Translations under genes and position numbers: made by a program
The notes under the pieces: generated by a model
Seen by the model: only the letters and a program-made list of their open reading frames with translations
What the model was told of the DNA's origin: nothing
Databases searched by the model: none
NCBI RefSeq assembly: GCF_003437535.1
Contig: NZ_QSQT01000007.1
Span: 62,001 to 126,000 of the forward strand
Reading direction: 5' to 3'
DNA: 64,000 nt
Source: Phocaeicola plebeius
GTDB lineage: Bacteria > Bacteroidota > Bacteroidia > Bacteroidales > Bacteroidaceae
Shown here: piece by piece, positions 35,666-44,850 of the stretch
Numbering within the stretch: position 1 is the first letter of the stretch
How the letters are laid out: each line of letters opens with the position of its first letter

Positions 35666-38615
35666 GATTAAGCCTATCGTAAAAGTGGTGTTGAAGTCTG
35701 ATGCTGAGGTACTTGATGAAGTTGTGGTAACTGCGTATGGTACTTCTACCAAAGGGTCATTTACAGGTTCTGCAGCAGTGATGAAAGCTGATAAGATTGA
35801 GAAACGTCAGGTGTCAAACGTATCAAATGCATTGGCTGGAGCTGTAGCAGGTGTGCAGATTTTGAGTAATAACGGTCAGCCGGGTGAAGATGCAAAAGTG
35901 CGTATCCGTGGTGTCGGATCAATCAATGCCGGAACAGATCCGTTGTATGTAGTTGATGGTGTGCCTTATGATGGAGATTTGTCATCTATCAACTCTGCAG
36001 ATATTGAATCGATGACAGTGTTGAAAGATGCGGCTTCTACAGCGTTGTATGGTGCGCGTGGTGCAAACGGTATCATCATGATTACTACTAAAAAAGGTAC
36101 TTCTGGTAAGGCACGTGTAAACTTCGATGCAAAATGGGGTGCCAACTCTCGTGGAGTAAAGAACTACGATGTGCTGACAAGTTCAAAGAATTATCTGGAA
36201 AAAGCTTACGAAGCTATCTATAATGGTTATGTACAGACCAATGGCATGACTCCGCAGGCTGCCAATGTAGCTGCAAACAATACTTTGCTTTCTGCTGGAA
36301 ATGGTGGTGTAGGTTATCAGATTTATACAGTACCTGAAGGTCAGTTGCTGATTGGTAGCAACGGTTTGCTGAACCCGAATGCTACATTGGGCTATACAGA
36401 TGAATATGGATATTATTATACTCCGGATAACTGGGCTGATGAAACATTTAGAACATCTCTTCGTCAGGAATATAACTTGAATGTGTCTGGCGGTAACGAT
36501 AAGTCTACTTTCTACATGGCTTTCGGCTATTTGGATGATCAGGGTGTAATTGAAGGTTCTGGTTTGACTCGTTTCAGCGGTCGTTTGAAGGGTGACTACA
36601 AGGTAACAGACTGGTTGAAAGTGGGTGCCAACATGAACTATGTAAACTCAAAGAGTAACTATCCGGGCGATCAGGATAATGCATCATCTTCCGGTAATGC
36701 TTTCTATATTGCCAATAACATTGCTCCGGTTTATCCGATGTATGTACGTGGAGCTGACAAACAGATTATGACACTGAACGGTCGTAAGGTGTATGATTAC
36801 GGTGATGGTGTAAGCAGTCCTTCATCACGTGCATTTATGTCTATTGCCAACCCGGCAGGTGACCTTATTTATAATAAGACTGAATTTTTGGCTGACGTGC
36901 TGAATGCAAACTGGTTTGCTGAATTGACTCCGATTAAAGGTCTTACCATCAGCGCACGCTTTGGTATGAATATCGACAATACACGTTACAATGATTTGGG
37001 TAACGCATATATGGGTCAGAGTGCTTCTTATGGAGGTAATGCTTATCAGGCTGCAATGCGTACTTTCGGTTTTGACCAGCAGTATGTAGCTAACTATCAG
37101 TTTGCAGTGAAAGATGTACATCATTTTGATATTACTGCCGGTTATGATGGTTATTCATACCAATATACAGAATTGACAGGTTCTGGTCAGAATCTGTATG
37201 ACCCTGAAAGCTTCTATATTAGCAATACAATTGATAAGAAGACTGCCAGCGGTATGAAATTGACTTATGCTACTGAAGGTTTCTTTGGTCGTGTCAACTA
37301 CTCTTATGACGATAAATACTTTGGTAACGTTTCTTACCGTCGTGATGCTTCTTCTCGTTTTGCTCCTGAAAATCGTTGGGGTGACTTCTGGGCTGCAAGT
37401 GTGGCTTGGATGATTACACGTGAAGATTTCATGAAGGATATCACTTGGATTAACATGTTGAAACTGAAGGCTTCTTTCGGTCAGCAGGGTAACGATGATA
37501 TCTTGTTCCCAGGTGGATATACTGTAGGAGTGATGGAGACAGCTAAAAACTATTATCCATGGATGGACCAGTATAACATGACTGGTGCAGACGGTGTGTT
37601 CTCTGACGGTACGATGATTGCAAAGGGTAATCGCGATTTGACTTGGGAAACTTCAACTTCTTATAACGTAGGTATTGATTTTGCCTTGTTCAATAACCGT
37701 TTGAACGGATCGGCTGAATACTTCGGTCGTAAGTCAAGTGATATGCTTTACAACAAACCGGTTGCCGGAAGTGTGGGTTATACTTCTATTCCGATGAACG
37801 TAGGTTCTATGACCAACTCTGGTTTTGAATTGGATTTGACTTATTTGATTTTCAACCAGAAGAACTTTACTTGGGATGTGAATTTGAATGCCACTTTCAT
37901 CAAAAATAAAATCAACAAGTTGCATCCGGACTTGGATGGTCAGTTGATTGATGGAAACTACATTTACGAAGAAGGTGAATCAATGTACCGTATGTATTTG
38001 GTAGATTATGCTGGCGTAGATCCAGAAACAGGTTTGGCTCAGTATTGGGCAAAAGATGACAAGGGTGAGTTGTATAAAACAGACAATTATGCATTAGCTC
38101 AGACTACAAACAAGGTGGCCACAGACAACTTGATGCCGAAGGTATACGGTGGTTTGGGAACTTCTGTACAGCTTTACGGTTTTGATGCTTCTATTCAGTT
38201 GTCTTATCAGTTGGGTGGTCAGATTTATGACTCAGGTTATCGTTTCATGATGGCTGGAAAAGGTGACGGACAGAACTGGCACAAGGATATTTACAATGCA
38301 TGGACTCCGGAAAATAAATATACGGATGTACCTCGTCTGAATGCACAGGATAAGTATACAAACTCTACTTCAACTCGCTGGCTTGCAAGTTCTAACTATC
38401 TGAGTGTAAATAATATCACTATTGGTTATACACTTCCGTCTAACTTGGTTCGCAAGATGATGCTGGAAAAACTGCGTGTATATTTCACTGCCGATAATGT
38501 AGGATTGCTTTCTGCACGTAAGGGTCTTGACCCACGTCAGAGCTATACAAGTGCTACTACATCACTTTATACTGCCATCCGTACAATTTCTGGAGGTATC
38601 AGCCTTACATTTTAA
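35625..38615 (+). CDS. Silent 5'-truncated SusC transporter, cassette C
   Basis: A 996-residue SusC frame that begins at LVISFIGMQSQEV directly after the palindrome, with no promoter, start codon or signal peptide. Downstream are a TonB-box-like DEVVVTAYG, a plug ('MTVLKDAASTALYGARGANGIIMITT') and an intact barrel ending TISGGISLTF. An in-frame TAA lies five codons before the site, so it cannot be translated now. After fusion to the constant leader it would give about 1068 residues. No frameshift is seen in the body, which suggests selection keeps it functional. Base composition is less AT-rich than in cassettes A and B. Confidence 0.92.
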   Translation: MVISFIGMQSQEVKIKPIVKVVLKSDAEVLDEVVVTAYGTSTKGSFTGSAAVMKADKIEKRQVSNVSNALAGAVAGVQILSNNGQPGEDAKVRIRGVGSINAGTDPLYVVDGVPYDGDLSSINSADIESMTVLKDAASTALYGARGANGIIMITTKKGTSGKARVNFDAKWGANSRGVKNYDVLTSSKNYLEKAYEAIYNGYVQTNGMTPQAANVAANNTLLSAGNGGVGYQIYTVPEGQLLIGSNGLLNPNATLGYTDEYGYYYTPDNWADETFRTSLRQEYNLNVSGGNDKSTFYMAFGYLDDQGVIEGSGLTRFSGRLKGDYKVTDWLKVGANMNYVNSKSNYPGDQDNASSSGNAFYIANNIAPVYPMYVRGADKQIMTLNGRKVYDYGDGVSSPSSRAFMSIANPAGDLIYNKTEFLADVLNANWFAELTPIKGLTISARFGMNIDNTRYNDLGNAYMGQSASYGGNAYQAAMRTFGFDQQYVANYQFAVKDVHHFDITAGYDGYSYQYTELTGSGQNLYDPESFYISNTIDKKTASGMKLTYATEGFFGRVNYSYDDKYFGNVSYRRDASSRFAPENRWGDFWAASVAWMITREDFMKDITWINMLKLKASFGQQGNDDILFPGGYTVGVMETAKNYYPWMDQYNMTGADGVFSDGTMIAKGNRDLTWETSTSYNVGIDFALFNNRLNGSAEYFGRKSSDMLYNKPVAGSVGYTSIPMNVGSMTNSGFELDLTYLIFNQKNFTWDVNLNATFIKNKINKLHPDLDGQLIDGNYIYEEGESMYRMYLVDYAGVDPETGLAQYWAKDDKGELYKTDNYALAQTTNKVATDNLMPKVYGGLGTSVQLYGFDASIQLSYQLGGQIYDSGYRFMMAGKGDGQNWHKDIYNAWTPENKYTDVPRLNAQDKYTNSTSTRWLASSNYLSVNNITIGYTLPSNLVRKMMLEKLRVYFTADNVGLLSARKGLDPRQSYTSATTSLYTAIRTISGGISLTF

Positions 38616-38639
38616 TTAAAATATAAATAAGAAACAGAT

Positions 38640-40262
38640 ATGAAAACAAAATATATTTTTGCTTCATTGCTTGTATCTTCACTGGCTGTGACTGGTTGCC
38701 AGGATATGGATACATTGCCCGATGGAGGAATCGTGACAGACTCTCAGAAGGAGACCGTTTCTACACTGAATCCTGAACGTGGAGTGGCAAAGGTAAATGC
38801 GATTTTCTCTACTTTCAACCAGGCTTTCCCTAACTCAAGTGCATTGGGAGCTGAACGTCATAATGATATTGGTTATCCTACTGTCATGTTGTGTCTGGAC
38901 TCTAATACAGAAGACGTAATAAGTGATAACAACGGTTATAACTGGACTGGATATGACTTGACATTTGAAGACCGTGAAAATACTTCCTTGGAAGGACAGA
39001 TGGTATGGAATGACTTGTATTCTATCGTTTTTGCTGCCAACAATGTAGTAGGAAGCATTGATGAAAAAACAGAAGACGCCAATGAACAATTCTATCTGGG
39101 ACAAGGACTGGCTGCACGCGCATTCTCTTATTGGGTAATGGCACAACTGTATCAGTTTAACTATAAAGGTAATGAGGACAAACCTTGTGTACCGCTGATT
39201 ACAGAAAAGAATTCGGCAGATGCTTCTGTGAATGGTTGTAAACGTTCGTCTGTAAAAGACGTGTATACACAGATTGAATCAGACTTGAACAATGCTATTG
39301 ATTTGCTGACTAATGCAGAAAAAGGAAAGGTAAAACGTGCTGACAAGCGTTATATCAGTCTGTCAGTAGCATACGGACTTCGTGCACGTATGTATCTGTC
39401 AATGCATGAATACGCTAAAGCAGCTGATGATGCGGCAAATGCTATCAAGGCGGCAACAAGTGAAGGTATTGCTATCGCTTCTCGTACTGCGGTAGGTAAA
39501 CCGACATTTTGGAGTGTAGATGAGGTGAACTGGATGTGGGGTATCATTGTCAGCGAAACAGATGACGTGGTAGATACAGGTATCTGTAACTGGCCTTCTC
39601 ACATGGGATCACTGAGCTATGGATATGCAAACTATTCAGGTGGTCGTCAGATTAGTTTGAAATTATATAAGGAGATTGATGATGCTGACATCCGTAAACA
39701 ATGGTGGTTGGATGCCGCTGCAGAATCTGATGGTTTCTTAAGTGACGAACAAGCTGCTTTTGTGGCAAAACAGGGTTACAAGCCTTATACTCAGGTAAAA
39801 TTCGGTCCCTATAATGATGTGGTAGGTACTACTATCAATGCCAATGATATTGTATTGATGCGTATTGAAGAAATGTATCTGATTGCTGCAGAAGCATACG
39901 CTGAAGCTGGAAATCGGGCTGAAGGTGAAAAATATTTCAAGGAATTGCTTAACAACCGTTTGTCAAGCGGATCACAAGCTTATTTAACTGACTATGCTTC
40001 TAATCCTCAGGAAGCTGTTTATTTCCAGCGTCGTATTGAACTTTGGGGTGAAGGAGTAATTTGGTTCGATGTAATGCGTCTTAACAAGGGAGTAGACCGT
40101 CGTGGAGCTGGTTTCCCGAATGCAGAATGTGTATTTAATATTGCAAAAACAGACGATATCTTGTTGTGGCGTATACCGGAAGCTGAACTTCAGGCTAATA
40201 AGGCATTAACTGCAGAAGATAGTCCGGCATGGACTTTACCGAAACCAGTTGCAGATGAATAA
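38640..40262 (+). CDS. SusD/RagB lipoprotein of cassette C
   Basis: A 540-residue SusD-family protein. Signal ends at Cys20 (LAVTGC), followed by QDMDTLPD. The TPR-like core ('GQGLAARAFSYWVMAQLYQFNY', 'SVAYGLRARMYLSMHEYAKA') and the late motif 'QRRIELWGEGVIWFDVMRLNKG' fit the family. It follows susC-C by 24 bases and precedes a third lipoprotein gene, so cassette C is a three-gene unit, silent in the current orientation. Confidence 0.92.
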   Translation: MKTKYIFASLLVSSLAVTGCQDMDTLPDGGIVTDSQKETVSTLNPERGVAKVNAIFSTFNQAFPNSSALGAERHNDIGYPTVMLCLDSNTEDVISDNNGYNWTGYDLTFEDRENTSLEGQMVWNDLYSIVFAANNVVGSIDEKTEDANEQFYLGQGLAARAFSYWVMAQLYQFNYKGNEDKPCVPLITEKNSADASVNGCKRSSVKDVYTQIESDLNNAIDLLTNAEKGKVKRADKRYISLSVAYGLRARMYLSMHEYAKAADDAANAIKAATSEGIAIASRTAVGKPTFWSVDEVNWMWGIIVSETDDVVDTGICNWPSHMGSLSYGYANYSGGRQISLKLYKEIDDADIRKQWWLDAAAESDGFLSDEQAAFVAKQGYKPYTQVKFGPYNDVVGTTINANDIVLMRIEEMYLIAAEAYAEAGNRAEGEKYFKELLNNRLSSGSQAYLTDYASNPQEAVYFQRRIELWGEGVIWFDVMRLNKGVDRRGAGFPNAECVFNIAKTDDILLWRIPEAELQANKALTAEDSPAWTLPKPVADE

Positions 40263-40295
40263 TAAGTTAGATTAAAGTTAAAAACTAAGAGTATT

Positions 40296-41321
40296 ATGAA
40301 ATTAAATAAATTCTTTTTCGGATTATTGATGACTCCGGCCGTAATGATGGTAGGATGCAGCGATTATGAAGATACGGAAGTGGCAAGCCCGGAAGCAGAT
40401 GCGGATGCAATTGGTGCTTATTTTGAAAGCAGTGCAGTTTCTGAACAGTTGTCACCGGGGCAAACATCTTTTAAGATTGTGTTGAATAGAGCTTCTTTTT
40501 CTGAAGCTGTAAATGTACCGGTTAAGGCAACAGATCCAGATAACTTTTTCTCTTTGTCAGATAATCAGTTTGTGTTTGATGCTGAGAAACAGGTTAGTAG
40601 TCCGATAACTGTTACTTTCAATCAAAGCGTAGTAGAGCTTCAGAAGACATATTCTTTGAAGTTGCAGGTTGCAGACGGAGTGAAAGATCATTTGTATGGT
40701 GCAGGTTATACAGATGCAACCTATTCTATGGTGATTGATTATGCCTGGAAGAGTGACTCATTGGCATCTACAATGGTGAAGGATGAATATGCTGGTACAT
40801 TTGATAAAGAAGGAGCTTTAGCTGCAGTAGAAATTGCAAAAGATTTTGAGGTAGACGAAGAAAAACCATCACCTGATTATACTAAGAATTCTTTGGTGCG
40901 TATCTCTAGTTTCTTTGCTACTATTGGTAAGTCGAAGGCAGCTGGAGAAGACCACATTCAGTTTGTGGTAGATAAGGATCATAAAAATCCTCAATTCTTA
41001 ACAACTGATTACCTGGCTAATAATGAAATTTCTCTGAAAGTCAATACAACAAAATTGGCTACAGGAATGACTCAGAAATTTGCTGAAGAGAAGGAGTATC
41101 CTATCTGTATGGACTTGGTAGGTATTAACGTGGAAGCAGCAACTGCTGAGGCTAAAACGGACAACGTGACTTATCAGGTAACATATGAACTTTATGCATT
41201 TGATGAGAAAGCTGATAAAAAATATCTGCTTTCAACAGAAGATGATACTGTACCAGTAGAAGGTAATACTCAATATAAAGCTAAATTTGAAGTGAAATTC
41301 GTAAAAGCTTCTGCTGAATAA
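40296..41321 (+). CDS. SusE-like surface lipoprotein of cassette C (unknown ligand)
   Basis: A 341-residue lipoprotein; the signal ends at Cys21 (MMVGC) and is followed by the acidic SDYEDTE, a Bacteroidetes surface-export signal. The mature part is beta-rich with a Calx-beta/Ig-like feel ('SFKIVLNRASFSEAVNVPVKATDPDNFFSLSDNQFVFDAE'). Position after susC and susD suggests an accessory binding lipoprotein like SusE/SusF, but I do not recognise a named family. It follows susD-C by 33 bases and ends at a terminator. Confidence 0.75.
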   Translation: MKLNKFFFGLLMTPAVMMVGCSDYEDTEVASPEADADAIGAYFESSAVSEQLSPGQTSFKIVLNRASFSEAVNVPVKATDPDNFFSLSDNQFVFDAEKQVSSPITVTFNQSVVELQKTYSLKLQVADGVKDHLYGAGYTDATYSMVIDYAWKSDSLASTMVKDEYAGTFDKEGALAAVEIAKDFEVDEEKPSPDYTKNSLVRISSFFATIGKSKAAGEDHIQFVVDKDHKNPQFLTTDYLANNEISLKVNTTKLATGMTQKFAEEKEYPICMDLVGINVEAATAEAKTDNVTYQVTYELYAFDEKADKKYLLSTEDDTVPVEGNTQYKAKFEVKFVKASAE

Positions 41322-41343
41322 TCGTTATTATAGCTGAAATAAT

Positions 41344-41381
41344 AAAAGAGGTATGTCCTGTGTGGATGTACCTCTTTTTTC
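41344..41381 (+). terminator. Terminator of cassette C
   Basis: Arms AAAAGAGGTA / TACCTCTTTT around a 15-base loop, with the T-run as part of the 3' arm, lie 22 bases after the lipoprotein stop. Unlike the terminators of cassettes A and B. Confidence 0.8.
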
Positions 41382-41667
41382 GTCTTATTCACTTAAAAAC
41401 TGGTCTTTTTGTTAGAATGAACTTCTTAATAATACAAAATAATTGCAATTTTATTCTATTTGTATTCACTTTTTATGCGGTTGAAGAAGTGAAAGCAAGT
41501 TCTTAAAAACCATCTGTTTATCTATTTTGATATCGTTTTACTCCTTATAAATAAATTTTAGTGTAAAATTGCCCGCTGTTTTATAATTTCTCTTTATTTT
41601 CTTACATTCGCGCCCCGTTTGTGATAAATGTATTAGACTAACTTAACTAAATTAAAAGAGAGATTTT
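41382..41667 (+). promoter_or_regulatory. Upstream region and promoter of the fixed susCD pair
   Basis: AT-rich, no gene. A -7-like box TACATTCG at 41603-41610 (one mismatch to TAnnTTTG) lies 58 bases before the start, almost the same distance as in susC-B (61). The segment just before the ATG, AAGAGAGATTTT, is shared with susC-B. Confidence 0.55.
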
Positions 41668-44600
41668 ATGAAACAAAGAATGACGTTGTTCATGGCCATT
41701 CTTCTGATAGGGATTGGTCTGTCAAACGCCCAAGTTTCTCAAGTGACCGGTAATGTGATGTCGGAAGAAGACGGATTGCCGGTAGTGGGCGCATCGGTGT
41801 TGGTAAAAGGTACTACTGTAGGGACAGTGACCGACATTGATGGAAACTTTACAATTTCTGGTGTGCCGGCTTCGGCAAAAACTTTAGTGGTTTCTTTTAT
41901 CGGTTTGCAGAGCCAGGAAGTGGCTGTAAAACCGGTGGTGAATGTAGTGTTGAAATCGGATGCACAGGCTTTGGAAGAAGTGGTGGTTGTGGCGTATGGT
42001 ACGCAGAGCGCACGTACGGTGACAGCTTCAGTAGCTTCAATCCGCAACGATGTGTTAAAGGACGTGCCTAATACAAGCTTGGACCAGATGATGCAGGGAC
42101 GTGCCTCTGGTTTGAATGTAACGACTCCTTCAGGAGGAGTAGGTCAGGCTCCTGTGGTACATATTCGTGGTGTAAACTCGATTACTTCGGGTACTTCTCC
42201 TTTGTACGTAGTGGATGGAATGCCGATTCAGTCGGGTGATTTGGGCGGAGGATTGGGTAATGCCAATGCGTTGGCTGACATTAATCCGGCTGATATTCTT
42301 TCTATTGACGTGTTGAAGGATGCGGCGGCAGCAGCTTTGTATGGTTCACGTGCGGCAAACGGGGTCGTGCTGATTACTACCAAGCAGGGAAGCAGCGGAA
42401 AAGCAAAAGTAACGTATGATGCTTCTGTCGGTTTCTCCAACCGGACGAAGTTCATTGATATGATGAATGCACAGGAGTATGTAGACTTCAAGAATATGGC
42501 GGTTCGTAATGCATACGGAACAGATGTAGCAGCTGAACTGGCTGCTATGGATAAGACATTCATCGCTAATCCTGCTTATGGTGATAAGGCATTTAACTTG
42601 ATGCCGGGAGTAGACTCTAACTGGGCAGATGCTATTTTTCAGAATGGGTTTACACAAGACCAGACTGTAGCCGTAAGTGGTGGAACGGAAAAAGTGAAAT
42701 ATTATATGTCGGCTAATTACAATACGCAGAAAGGTATTGTAGTGGGCGATAACTATAAACGTCTGGGCGGTAAGGCTAACATTGTGGCTAACGTAACAGA
42801 CTGGCTGAAGATTGGTATGAACTCGAGCGTGAACGTAAGTTCTACATCGCAGGTGGATGCGGCACGTAACGGTTCAAACTTTGCAGTAGGTGGTTTCCCG
42901 CGTATGGCGCTGGCTAACTCTCCGAATATACCTATCTATGATGAAAATGGCAAAGGTTATTATGAACATTCGTTAGGTGTGTTGGGTTATGGACCTAATG
43001 CGGTAATGAATACATTTTCGAATCCGGTGGCATTGGTGGAATTGGGTAATAAGACCAACGTGGATGTAAACCGTATTTTGAGCAGTTTCTTTGCAGAAGT
43101 TACTCCTGTGAAAGGTCTTACATTGAAAACCCAGTATAATATTGACGATGCACGTATCGAAAACTCTCGTTTCTGGTCACCTAATCATGGAGATGGAGTA
43201 AATAAAGGCGGGTATGCGTTCAATGCGGCAGTGCATAGCAGTATCTGGACCTGGACGAATACGGCAACGTATGATTTTACGGCTAATCGTCATCATTTCA
43301 ATTTCCTGGTGGGTATGGAAGCTACTGAAAGCAGCTACAATGAATGGGATGCTTCTCGTACAGAATTGCAGGATGATAAGTTTACGAACTTCCAGGGAAC
43401 TTTTGCCAATGCCACAGCTTCGGGTAGTATTTCCAAGAGCTCTATGGTTTCGTATTTTGGACGTATCAACTATGACTTTGCATCGAAATACATGTTCTCT
43501 ATCAATTTCCGTCGTGATGGCCTTTCTGCATTGAGCAAGGATAATCGCTGGGGTAACTTTGGAGGTGTTTCAGCGGCATGGCGTGTGTCGGAAGAAGCTT
43601 TCTTTGAACCGCTCAAGCATGTGATTGAAGACTTTAAGATCAAGGGTAGCTATGGTGTGGTAGGTAATACGAATATCGATGACTATGCCTCACGTTCGTA
43701 TTATTCTCCTTACTATTACGGTTCTCAGGGAAGTTATCGTTTAAGTAAGATTGCCGACCCGAATTTGAAATGGGAATCTTCAGAAAAGTATGACGTAGGT
43801 TTCAGTGCACGTGTACTTGATCGTATCGATATTGATTTTGATTATTTCTATACGAAATCTTCAGACTTGATTCTGGATGTGCCACAGGCTCCTTCGAAAG
43901 GTCTTCCAGGAAATATCCTGACAACCAATGCTGGAAAGATGACAAACTCAGGTATTGAGTTGACGATTTCTGCGGATATTTTACGTGACGGTGCATTCAA
44001 ATGGAATACAAGTTTTAATATTACGACTACTCGTAATAAGGTTGTATCTCTGGCTAATGGTTTGGATAATATTATCAAAGGTGATGCCACTGGATTGGAA
44101 ATTACAAATATCACAGTACCTGGCAAGTCTATCGGTCAGTTGTATCTGACACCGACAGGTGGTGTAGATCCGGAAACCGGGTTCCGTGTGTTCTATGGAG
44201 AGAATGGAGAACGTGTGCTGTATAATCATGCCTCGAAAGCAAAATGGATGCTTGAAGATGGTACGCCTTATGAGGGCAGCTTGAAACCGGTGATTTGCGG
44301 AAATACACTGCCGACATGGTATGGTGGATGGAGTAATAACTTCTCTTACAAGAATTTTGACTTGTCTTTGTTCTTCCAGTTCTCAGGTGGAAACTATATT
44401 TATAATGGTACGAAGGCGACGGTAAGTGACATGCGTTACTGGAATAACTCGAAGGAGGTACTTCAGAATTACTGGACTCCGGAAAGAAAGAATGCCATTT
44501 TCCCGAAACCAGTGTATGGCGATAACTATTCTAATGGTTCGGCCATGCCTATCAGCGAGTGGGTGGAAAAAGGTGACTATTTGCGTTTGAAGAATATCTC

Positions 44601-44823
44601 ATTGGGTTATACCTTCAATACGAAGAATTGGGCGAGTGCCATCGGTATCAGCAAGTTGCGCGTATATGCACAGGTGCAGAACTTGTTCGTAATTACGGGC
44701 TATTCGGGTATGGATCCGGAGGTGATGTCGAATACGACCAATGCTACTCTGGCTCCGGGTACGGATAAAAATACTTTGCCACAGGCACGTACATACACAT
44801 TTGGTGTAAACTTGGCGTTTTAA
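41668..44823 (+). CDS. SusC transporter of the fixed (non-inverting) pair
   Basis: A complete 1051-residue SusC/RagA protein. Its first ~100 residues are strongly similar to susC-B (signal ending GLSNAQ, then 'VTGNVMSEEDGLPVVGASVLVKGTTVGTVTDIDGNFT'). Then come a TonB-box-like EEVVVVAYG at 103-111, a plug ('IDVLKDAAAAALYGSRAANGVVLITT') and a barrel ending TFGVNLAF. Where susC-B has the palindrome, this gene reads CCGGCTTCGGCAAAAACT, so it lacks a usable site. It therefore looks like a relative whose promoter is permanently attached. It is followed after 27 bases by its susD. Confidence 0.95.
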   Translation: MKQRMTLFMAILLIGIGLSNAQVSQVTGNVMSEEDGLPVVGASVLVKGTTVGTVTDIDGNFTISGVPASAKTLVVSFIGLQSQEVAVKPVVNVVLKSDAQALEEVVVVAYGTQSARTVTASVASIRNDVLKDVPNTSLDQMMQGRASGLNVTTPSGGVGQAPVVHIRGVNSITSGTSPLYVVDGMPIQSGDLGGGLGNANALADINPADILSIDVLKDAAAAALYGSRAANGVVLITTKQGSSGKAKVTYDASVGFSNRTKFIDMMNAQEYVDFKNMAVRNAYGTDVAAELAAMDKTFIANPAYGDKAFNLMPGVDSNWADAIFQNGFTQDQTVAVSGGTEKVKYYMSANYNTQKGIVVGDNYKRLGGKANIVANVTDWLKIGMNSSVNVSSTSQVDAARNGSNFAVGGFPRMALANSPNIPIYDENGKGYYEHSLGVLGYGPNAVMNTFSNPVALVELGNKTNVDVNRILSSFFAEVTPVKGLTLKTQYNIDDARIENSRFWSPNHGDGVNKGGYAFNAAVHSSIWTWTNTATYDFTANRHHFNFLVGMEATESSYNEWDASRTELQDDKFTNFQGTFANATASGSISKSSMVSYFGRINYDFASKYMFSINFRRDGLSALSKDNRWGNFGGVSAAWRVSEEAFFEPLKHVIEDFKIKGSYGVVGNTNIDDYASRSYYSPYYYGSQGSYRLSKIADPNLKWESSEKYDVGFSARVLDRIDIDFDYFYTKSSDLILDVPQAPSKGLPGNILTTNAGKMTNSGIELTISADILRDGAFKWNTSFNITTTRNKVVSLANGLDNIIKGDATGLEITNITVPGKSIGQLYLTPTGGVDPETGFRVFYGENGERVLYNHASKAKWMLEDGTPYEGSLKPVICGNTLPTWYGGWSNNFSYKNFDLSLFFQFSGGNYIYNGTKATVSDMRYWNNSKEVLQNYWTPERKNAIFPKPVYGDNYSNGSAMPISEWVEKGDYLRLKNISLGYTFNTKNWASAIGISKLRVYAQVQNLFVITGYSGMDPEVMSNTTNATLAPGTDKNTLPQARTYTFGVNLAF

Positions 44824-44850
44824 TTGTTGAATTTTTAAAAGCAGATTCGA

